The notes under the pieces are model-generated. The model did no database searches. It was given only the letters and a program-made list of their open reading frames with translations, and was not told the origin of the DNA. Both the position numbers and the translations under genes were made by a program. Of a stretch of DNA of 63,492 bases, positions 9,621-15,531 are shown piece after piece. Numbering within the stretch: the stretch's first letter is position 1; every line of letters starts with the position of its first letter. This DNA is from Clostridiales bacterium (lineage in GTDB: Bacteria; Bacillota; Clostridia; Lachnospirales; Lachnospiraceae): assembly GCA_012520645.1 (NCBI GenBank), contig JAAYNV010000051.1, positions 1 through 63,492 of the forward strand, given 5' to 3'.

Positions 9621-10319
9621 CTATACAGCCTCTGCCACTCTTCCGGAATCGCTTTCGATTCTGCCGTCCTTGATCGTAATGACCCGCTTCGCCTGTTCCG
9701 CAATTTCATTATCATGTGTGATCAGAATGACCGTTCTGCCTTCCTCGTGCAGATCCCTCAATATCTGCATGATTTCCTTCGTGGAACCGGAATCCAGATT
9801 ACCCGTCGGCTCATCTGCCAAAATAACCGGTGGTGCCTGTGCGATTGCTCTTGCAATTGCCACCCTCTGCTGTTGCCCACCACTCATCTCGGACGGCTTA
9901 TGATCCATACGATGCGCAAGCCCCACCTTTTCAAGCGCTATTCTCGAAAGTTCCATGCGTTTTGCTTTTGGCACACCACGGTAGATAAGCGGCAGTTCCA
10001 CATTTTCCATGGCTGTCAGGTTCGGAATCAGATTGAATCCCTGAAAGATAAATCCAATTTCCCGATTTCTGATGTCAGACAGCTCATCATCTGACAAATT
10101 GGAAACATCCGCACCGTTTAACACATAGCTTCCACTCGTAGGGATGTCCAGACATCCCAGCATATTCATCAGTGTGGATTTTCCGGAACCGGAATGTCCG
10201 ATAATTGCAACAAACTCATTCACATCAATCTTTAAATTCACATGATCCAGTGCCCGGACTTCATTCTCTCCCGGATTATAAACCTTACACATATCATGTA
10301 TTTGAATCAATGCGCCCAT
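9621..10319 (-). CDS. MacB/LolD-type ABC transporter ATPase
   Basis: This is the 232-aa ATPase of the exporter. Walker A is GHSGSGKST, the signature is MSGGQQQRVAIARA, Walker B is VILADEPTGNLD and the switch histidine is in LITHD. The start is uncertain. AAAGGAG sits one base before an ATG at 10331 and 13 bases before the ATG at 10319; the latter gives MGALIQIHDMCKVY, the usual family start. It is first in the operon with the adaptor and permease. Confidence 0.92.
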   Translation of the reverse strand: MGALIQIHDMCKVYNPGENEVRALDHVNLKIDVNEFVAIIGHSGSGKSTLMNMLGCLDIPTSGSYVLNGADVSNLSDDELSDIRNREIGFIFQGFNLIPNLTAMENVELPLIYRGVPKAKRMELSRIALEKVGLAHRMDHKPSEMSGGQQQRVAIARAIAQAPPVILADEPTGNLDSGSTKEIMQILRDLHEEGRTVILITHDNEIAEQAKRVITIKDGRIESDSGRVAEAV

Positions 10320-10420
10320 CTTAATATCCATACTCCTTTCAAATTCCGGAGACTTTGTTCTGAAACCCTGTTTCATACACCACATCTCCATTTGCAAATC
10401 AAAGATTCACAACCCTCTCT

Positions 10421-10481
10421 GTATTATTGTGTTGTTGTATTACATACATAATACATTAATACGTTGTTTTGCTTTTGTCAA
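10421..10481 (-). promoter_or_regulatory. Promoter and palindromic operator of the first export operon
   Basis: On the minus strand TTGACA (10476-10481) is followed 17 bp later by TAATGT (10453-10458). Downstream lie two nested palindromes built from the same word: GTATTA (10437-10442) with TAATAC (10449-10454), and GTATTA (10421-10426) with TAATAC (10457-10462). The inner copy overlaps the -10 region. This is a good operator candidate for a GntR- or TetR-type repressor not identified here. It falls in the 386-nt gap between the ATPase and ribU. Confidence 0.6.
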
Positions 10482-10656
10482 CTACCAAAATGTATATTTT
10501 ATTATCTCTGTACCTTGATATAAAGCAAAGTCATTGACACCATAAATATTTATACAGGAAAAAACAGAAAAAAGACTGCGATAGTTCTTAAGTTTTCCTT
10601 AAATATAGAAGGTCAGTTTCCTGCCGCATAAACAGAGTGTGCAAATGCACATAAAA

Positions 10657-10699
10657 AGAGCATCATCCGTCAATGATCTGCATTGCGAATCATGCCCTT
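10657..10699 (-). terminator. Possible terminator downstream of ribU
   Basis: On the minus strand GGGCAT and ATGCTC can pair (one G-U) around a long loop and are followed by TTTTT. It lies directly after the ribU stop. The loop is long, so the call is tentative. Confidence 0.4.
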
Positions 10700-10705
10700 T
10701 CCAAT

Positions 10706-11440
10706 TTATCTTCTTGCTGCCTTTAAAATCGGACTCAGCTTTTTATAGATCAACAGTGTAATGATCGAAACCAATCCGCCCTTCAGCAGATTAAGCGGTG
10801 CTACACAAAATACTACAAGAGTTGTCACACTGTTGATATTTCCGTTGATTGCTGTCCCCATGCCAACGATTGCATCCAGAGGAAGACCATACAGTTCCGA
10901 AAACTTCGGAAGCAGATAAACCGCATTGAATGCCGTACCGAATACGGTCATCGTAAATGTTCCGATGATACAACTGAGAATGGCATTCTTTTTATTCTTT
11001 TTTGCCAGATACAAAATCGATGCCGGAAGCAAAAAGCTGCAGCCTACTGCAAAGTTTGCCAGCTCACCGACCAAAGCGGTGGAAGTGGACTTAAACAGCA
11101 GCTTCAAAATAATCTTTATAAATTCAATCATGACACCCGCAACCGGACCGTAAGCAAATGCTCCGATCAGTGCCGGGAGCTCCGAAAAGTCCAGCTTGTA
11201 GAAATCCGGTGCAAAGCCAACCGGAATCTCAAACAGCATCAGTACTGCCGAGATTGCTGAAAACATACCGATTACCGCTACCTTCCTCGTACTCAGTATG
11301 CGCTCGGTATCTCCGCTTTTCTTCTTTTCAAACTTTTCCACCACATAAGCAATCAGAAACAAAACAAAAACAACCGCCAGAAATTCCAGCGCAAATACTG
11401 CATTATCTTTTAATATCTCAAAAATACTCTTTTCTTCCAT
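10706..11440 (-). CDS. ribU: Riboflavin ECF transporter substrate-binding subunit RibU
   Basis: This 244-aa membrane protein has an additional N-terminal helix, then the S-component core. That core begins TRKVAVIGMFSAISAVLMLFE and contains DFSELPALIGAFAYGP, the typical RibU motif for riboflavin uptake with the EcfAAT module. AAAGGAG precedes the ATG. It follows a flavodoxin gene by 54 nt, so uptake of the flavin precursor and a flavoprotein are probably co-expressed. I see no FMN riboswitch upstream. Confidence 0.88.
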   Translation of the reverse strand: MEEKSIFEILKDNAVFALEFLAVVFVLFLIAYVVEKFEKKKSGDTERILSTRKVAVIGMFSAISAVLMLFEIPVGFAPDFYKLDFSELPALIGAFAYGPVAGVMIEFIKIILKLLFKSTSTALVGELANFAVGCSFLLPASILYLAKKNKKNAILSCIIGTFTMTVFGTAFNAVYLLPKFSELYGLPLDAIVGMGTAINGNINSVTTLVVFCVAPLNLLKGGLVSIITLLIYKKLSPILKAARR

Positions 11441-11494
11441 CGTAAAAATCTCCTTTCAACCATATCCCTCAATGATCTGTTCTCTGCCTGAACT

Positions 11495-12013
11495 TCATTC
11501 ACTGCATGTTAAATCGTTTTTCATGACCGCTGTAACCAACGGTTCAATATTTTTCCTCTCCGAATGGTCAAAAGAGCCTGCAAACAACTTTACCATCTCT
11601 TCTTCCTGCTCGGTCTTGTTCTCCTTTTTGGCAATAGATTTACCCATCATCTTCAACATCATTTTTGGGAAAAAGCTCATTCTTTCAAAGGAAAGTCCGC
11701 CCTCCAGATAGAAAAACGGCGTCTCTTCCAGATGATTCTGGGTCTTTAGGTTGCTTCTCACATTCCCGTTGTCTGATCCCGCTCCCACGGCAAAAACCAC
11801 CAGCTGCTTCGGATTCATTTTCCGCAGCTTATCCAATCCCGAAATCATACCGCCCATAATCCAGCCGCCAAAAATCACGTTGTCATATTCCGCAACAGCT
11901 TCTGCGGAAATATGCTTTAACTCCTTTGCCTCACAGGAAAGCTCCTCTGCAATCCATGCGGCATACTTTGCTGTAAATCCGGTTGCACTCTGATAAACTA
12001 CTAATCTTTTCAT
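11495..12013 (-). CDS. Flavodoxin-domain protein
   Basis: This 172-aa protein opens with VVYQSATGFTAKYA, the phosphate loop that binds FMN. It continues with YDNVIFGGWIMGG and VFAVGAG, as in HemG-like flavodoxins. The length fits this branch rather than the classic 140-aa flavodoxin. It could be a redox partner or a protoporphyrinogen-oxidase-like enzyme; no haem genes are near. AAGGAG lies 8 nt upstream of the ATG. It sits between a TetR regulator and ribU on one strand. Confidence 0.85.
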   Translation of the reverse strand: MKRLVVYQSATGFTAKYAAWIAEELSCEAKELKHISAEAVAEYDNVIFGGWIMGGMISGLDKLRKMNPKQLVVFAVGAGSDNGNVRSNLKTQNHLEETPFFYLEGGLSFERMSFFPKMMLKMMGKSIAKKENKTEQEEEMVKLFAGSFDHSERKNIEPLVTAVMKNDLTCSE

Positions 12014-12065
12014 GTTCTGTTCTCCTTTGTCTCTCCGGTCTGTCTGTCCTTAGACCAGCCGGCTG

Positions 12066-12644
12066 CTATTTCTGTTTTGACTCTTTTACTGCCTGCTCTA
12101 AAAATATCTCATAAGCCGCAACTAACTGCCTGTCAAGTTCCTCCATGGGAATTCCAAAATTACTGGATATCAGTATAGTACTGATCCCCGTATTATAAAT
12201 GACCATGTTCAGATGCAGCTTTCTTGCCGCCTCCACGGAAATGGAAAATGTTTCTGCCAGAAAGTCCGCAACTGCAGGAGTACACTCCTGCTCATAAAGT
12301 TCCCACAAAGATTTTGCCGCACAGTCCGCTCTTTTTTGAAGGAAATATAATTCAAACAGGTTTGGTTCCTCCTTCGATAAGCACAGATATGCCTTTCCAA
12401 TGCTATGGAAATAATCCTCTTTCTTTATATGTGCCGCCACATACTCCTGAAAAAATACAGCTGTCCGCCTCTGTACATCCCTTTTCAATTCTTCCATATT
12501 CGAACAATAACTGTAAATCGGCTGCACCGAACATCCGAGACGACCGGCAATATTTTTCACCAGTACCTTCTCCATACCACCCTCTCTTGCCAGTTCAAAC
12601 GCGGCTTCTACTACCATTTCTTTTGTAATCCTCTGTTTTGGCAT
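12066..12644 (-). CDS. TetR/AcrR-family regulator
   Basis: This is a 192-aa regulator. The N-terminal helix-turn-helix (about residues 6-50) reads ITKEMVVEAAFELAREGG and IAGRLGCSVQPIYSYC. The C-terminal half is a ligand and dimer domain of the WHG/TetR_C type. AGGAGG is 5 nt before the ATG. It is the first gene of a likely operon with flavodoxin and ribU. A 21-bp perfect palindrome covers its own promoter, which suggests autorepression. Confidence 0.9.
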   Translation of the reverse strand: MPKQRITKEMVVEAAFELAREGGMEKVLVKNIAGRLGCSVQPIYSYCSNMEELKRDVQRRTAVFFQEYVAAHIKKEDYFHSIGKAYLCLSKEEPNLFELYFLQKRADCAAKSLWELYEQECTPAVADFLAETFSISVEAARKLHLNMVIYNTGISTILISSNFGIPMEELDRQLVAAYEIFLEQAVKESKQK

Positions 12645-12694
12645 CGCATCCTCCTGAAATCCCCCAAAATATTCTAAAGATTTCTTGTCTTCTT

Positions 12695-12760
12695 AATATA
12701 ATCCACTTATATAAACAATTTATATAAGTGGATTATATTTTGTGCCGCATATTTTGTCAA
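12695..12760 (-). promoter_or_regulatory. Consensus promoter embedded in a 21-bp palindrome
   Basis: The minus strand carries TTGACA (12755-12760), a 17-bp spacer and TATAAT (12732-12737), a perfect vegetative promoter for the TetR-flavodoxin-ribU genes. A perfect inverted repeat with 21-bp arms (12695-12715 and 12719-12739) and a 3-nt centre (12716-12718) begins at the -10 box and runs over the start point. It is best read as an operator, presumably for the adjacent TetR; as RNA it would form a hairpin at the 5' end. Confidence 0.75.
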
Positions 12761-12778
12761 GCACTTTTCTTCCTTTCT

Positions 12779-12807
12779 TTTACTCTTTACAGTACACATG
12801 CTATAAT
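12779..12807 (+). promoter_or_regulatory. Promoter of the HxlR gene
   Basis: TTTACT (12779-12784) and TATAAT (12802-12807) are 17 bp apart. The predicted start near 12814 leaves about 40 nt before the ATG at 12855. Confidence 0.65.
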
Positions 12808-12854
12808 AGCGGGAGACATTATAATGAATGAAGAAGAAAGGAATTTTCCTATAT

Positions 12855-13220
12855 ATGAAAGTCCGTACCGAATTTACCTGCCCATTAGAGCTGACACACG
12901 ATATGATTAAGGGAAAATGGAAAACGATCATTCTATGGCGCCTGCGTCTGGGTCCAACGACCCTTTCCGGGCTGGAAAGAGATATTGATGGTATCAATCA
13001 GAAAATGCTGTTAGAACAGTTAAAAGAATTGATGAATTACGGTTTTGTGGAAAAGCGTTCTTTTCCCGGCTATCCTCTCCATGTAGAATATTCACTTACC
13101 AAAGATGCCGGGGTCGAAATTCTGAAAGCACTGAAAATCATGCAGCATATTGGCATTGAATATCTGAAGACCAATGGTATGGAACACATTTTAACCGAAA
13201 AGGGGGTCATGCCAGAGTAA
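12855..13220 (+). CDS. HxlR-family transcriptional regulator
   Basis: This 121-aa winged-helix protein starts KVRTEFTCPLELTHDMIKGK, the typical HxlR opening with one cysteine that can sense thiol-reactive compounds. It continues with LWRLRLGPTTLSGLERDI and the wing KRSFPGYPLHVEYSLT. The ATG at 12855 gives the family start; an upstream in-frame ATG at 12828 would add nine residues. It precedes the PEBP gene by 82 nt on the same strand and is its likely regulator. Confidence 0.88.
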   Translation: MKVRTEFTCPLELTHDMIKGKWKTIILWRLRLGPTTLSGLERDIDGINQKMLLEQLKELMNYGFVEKRSFPGYPLHVEYSLTKDAGVEILKALKIMQHIGIEYLKTNGMEHILTEKGVMPE

Positions 13221-13302
13221 TACCTACAAAAAAGTGGGTAATTTACTTCCTTTTTTTCCTCTGCTATTGTGTATACATCCATAGAAAACGGAGGAATTTT
13301 TC

Positions 13303-13809
13303 ATGATTGTAACAAGTACAGGAATTATTAATGGTGTCATTCAAAAGCAATACGGAGAATATGGCAGTCAGTTCAATCCAAATGGAATACCTACCTATTC
13401 CCTGCCCATTCAGATTGCAAACGCTCCGGCTGGAACAGTTTCCTATGCGTTAGTTCTGGAGGATAAGGATGCCTACCCGGTGACAGGCTTTGCATGGATT
13501 CATTGGCTTGCCGCTAATATTACACGAACCGTTCTTGCATCAAATGAAAGTCAGACTGCAACGGATTTTGTACAGGGTCAAAACAGTTGGTTCAGTATTC
13601 AGGGCGGAAATCAGTCGCCCGCACTCTGCTGTTTCTACGGCGGCATGACCCCACCTGACGGTCCGCACCTTTATGAACTGCATGTGTATGCTCTGGACTG
13701 TCTTCTTGATATGAACAACGGATTTTTACTAAATGAACTTCACCGTAAAATGGACGGACACATTCTGGACTCTTACACTTTAAAAGGAGTTTACCAGAGA
13801 CCTACCTAA
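13303..13809 (+). CDS. YbhB/YbcL-type PEBP (Raf-kinase-inhibitor-like) protein
   Basis: This is a 168-aa phosphatidylethanolamine-binding-protein fold. The ligand-site strands ALVLEDKDAYP and FAWIHWLAANI correspond to the DPD and GxxHWxxxNI motifs of the bacterial branch, and YGGMTPPDGPHLYELHVYALD is the conserved late block. Its role in bacteria is unclear. No signal peptide is visible. GGAGG precedes the start. Its last 8 bp overlap the tail of the convergent hydrolase gene. Confidence 0.88.
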   Translation: MIVTSTGIINGVIQKQYGEYGSQFNPNGIPTYSLPIQIANAPAGTVSYALVLEDKDAYPVTGFAWIHWLAANITRTVLASNESQTATDFVQGQNSWFSIQGGNQSPALCCFYGGMTPPDGPHLYELHVYALDCLLDMNNGFLLNELHRKMDGHILDSYTLKGVYQRPT

Positions 13810-14719
13810 CCGCCTCACAGACTAACTCCATATCCGTCAGATGAATATAGTGACTGCTTTTCTTCGCGCGGATGTGGCGACTCTGTCCGGAATACGTAAG
13901 ATATTCACACATAAGCTTCTGCCAGAGTGCTTCCACTTTTTCCGCTTCCTCCTCTGAGGCTCCTCCAAAGGTTTTTATTTCCTGTTTCTCAATCTCGGAA
14001 TCGTGTGTGAGCAGAACGAGCGGGATTTGTGGAAAGCCTTCCGGCGTCATGAGCTTTTGCAGGTACTGTTTTTCATGTGCCAGTTCATATTCCGCAAGTG
14101 CCGTTTCATAAGTCTGCGGTCTGCCCAGTGCCGCTAAAATATACTGTGACTCCTTTTTTGAAAAAGCAGAATAATAGTAAAACGGAGGCGCAGACCGCAT
14201 CATGAGACGTATGAGCCAGCCAAGATGCAGCTTTGCCAGCCGATAGTTCAACCGAAGCCCTTCTGTTTTATCCACGCCGCTCTTTTGAAACTCCGACTCC
14301 GTCAATTCCTCACGAAAAGCATCGTCCCGTGCAGAAAGCGGATCCAGAAGCACCAACTGCCTAATCTGATCCGGATACCGCCGTGCGTACTGCTGTGCAT
14401 ATAAGCCGCCTTGTGAATGTGCCAGCAGCGTAATCTTCTCCTCACAGTTTAACTGCTCCAACAGGCTATGCAGTTCATGCGCTATATTTTCCGGTGTGCG
14501 CTCCAATGCAGAAAGGCTGCTGCTGCCGTATCCTGCCCTCTCATATAGTAGAACAGTATGGTGCTTTACAAGCTTCTCTACAAGCGGTCTCCATTCCGCC
14601 ATAACCGCCCCGAGTCCCATTTCAATCACCAGATCAATCTTTCCCGTTCCAAAAACCGCGTATGCAAGCTCTGCTGTTTTACAGTCTTTCTTCTTCACAA
14701 CCATTGCCTGATTCTCCAT
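13802..14719 (-). CDS. Alpha/beta-fold hydrolase
   Basis: This 305-aa enzyme shows the oxyanion region IEMGLGAVMAEW, YERAGYG, and the nucleophile elbow AHSQGG with the serine at the centre. The likely acid lies in LLTHDSE and the catalytic histidine in SSHYIHLTD. The substrate is unknown. The ATG at 14719 has AGAGGG upstream. The 5' end overlaps the PadR gene by 41 bp and the 3' end overlaps the PEBP gene by 8 bp. Confidence 0.87.
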   Translation of the reverse strand: MENQAMVVKKKDCKTAELAYAVFGTGKIDLVIEMGLGAVMAEWRPLVEKLVKHHTVLLYERAGYGSSSLSALERTPENIAHELHSLLEQLNCEEKITLLAHSQGGLYAQQYARRYPDQIRQLVLLDPLSARDDAFREELTESEFQKSGVDKTEGLRLNYRLAKLHLGWLIRLMMRSAPPFYYYSAFSKKESQYILAALGRPQTYETALAEYELAHEKQYLQKLMTPEGFPQIPLVLLTHDSEIEKQEIKTFGGASEEEAEKVEALWQKLMCEYLTYSGQSRHIRAKKSSHYIHLTDMELVCEAVR

Positions 14720-15263
14720 TGTAATCCCTCTCTTCCCTGATAAGCCCAATCAGTTTCTCTGCAAAATCCATCTGTTTTTTTATGTCACAAAACATATTTT
14801 CAAAAATCAGTTCACTCACTGCGGGCAGTTTCCCCTGAAAATACTGTTTCTTTTCTTCATAGCCCTGCTTGAGTTTGAGATACTGCTCCTTCAGACATTC
14901 TTTCTGTACTTCCAATGCCTGAATGCTCTGTTCTTTGGGTACATAATCCATAAAACACAGCCCGGAATAAAGCGCGGTCGGATACGTGACAGAAGATTCT
15001 TGCAAAGACTTTAAAATCAATTTCTCCAGATATCCAATCCCCGCCTCCGTAATTTCATAAATCGCCTTCTGTCGCCTCCCGGTCTGCTCAACCGAAGCAA
15101 TTCGAATGTAAGACTGCTTCTCTAATTGATTCAGGGCATGATAAATAGATCCGACCAGCACACCGCCCCACCCCTCTGCCCCCGAGGTCTGCAGGGTCAC
15201 CTGAATATCATATCCGCTCATCGGTTCTTTTCTTAATAATCCCAACACTAATAGCTGTGTCAT
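14679..15263 (-). CDS. PadR-family transcriptional regulator
   Basis: This 194-aa regulator has the PadR N-terminal winged helix: LLVLGLLRKEPMSGYDI, then GSIYHALNQLEKQSYI and a wing with YEITEAG. A C-terminal coiled-coil-rich domain (about 110-190) follows. AGGTGG lies upstream of the ATG. The gene overlaps the downstream hydrolase by 41 bp, so the hydrolase is its probable target through autoregulation of the shared promoter. Confidence 0.92.
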   Translation of the reverse strand: MTQLLVLGLLRKEPMSGYDIQVTLQTSGAEGWGGVLVGSIYHALNQLEKQSYIRIASVEQTGRRQKAIYEITEAGIGYLEKLILKSLQESSVTYPTALYSGLCFMDYVPKEQSIQALEVQKECLKEQYLKLKQGYEEKKQYFQGKLPAVSELIFENMFCDIKKQMDFAEKLIGLIREERDYNGESGNGCEEERL

Positions 15264-15331
15264 TTGTTACCACCTGTTTCCTTTTATAAAACACTCTGTA
15301 TAAAATATTACATTTTAAATATTCTATTTTT

Positions 15332-15377
15332 AATACTCTATGTTGAGTATTTTATTCTATTTTGTGAGACATGTCAA
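15332..15377 (-). promoter_or_regulatory. padR promoter with overlapping operator
   Basis: The minus strand has TTGACA (15372-15377), 17 bp, and TAAAAT (15349-15354). A dyad AATACTC (15332-15338) / GAGTATT (15345-15351) with a 6-bp centre overlaps the -10 and the start point. This is the usual place for PadR autorepression. Confidence 0.7.
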
Positions 15378-15442
15378 GTTGAAATTCCGGAATCATCATT
15401 CCGAACAGTTACTGCTGCCTATTTGGAAATTGTCCAAACCGC

Positions 15443-15481
15443 AAACGGACAGAACCGCCTTGTCCCTGGTTCTGTCCGTTT
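15443..15481. terminator. Strong hairpin downstream of tex
   Basis: Perfect 14-bp arms (15443-15456 and 15468-15481) enclose an 11-nt loop. The T-rich tail is better on the plus strand (TTTTTCTTTCC) than on the minus strand. tex reads into it on the minus strand, and it separates tex from the padR promoter. Confidence 0.7.
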
Positions 15482-15531
15482 TTCTTTCCTTATTAAAATG
15501 TAATCTTATTAACCATGATACTTTCCAAAGA

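Noticed and set aside
11441..11494. FMN riboswitch before ribU
   Set aside because: The gap to the flavodoxin gene is only 54 nt and holds just a ribosome site; no RFN-element motifs were found.
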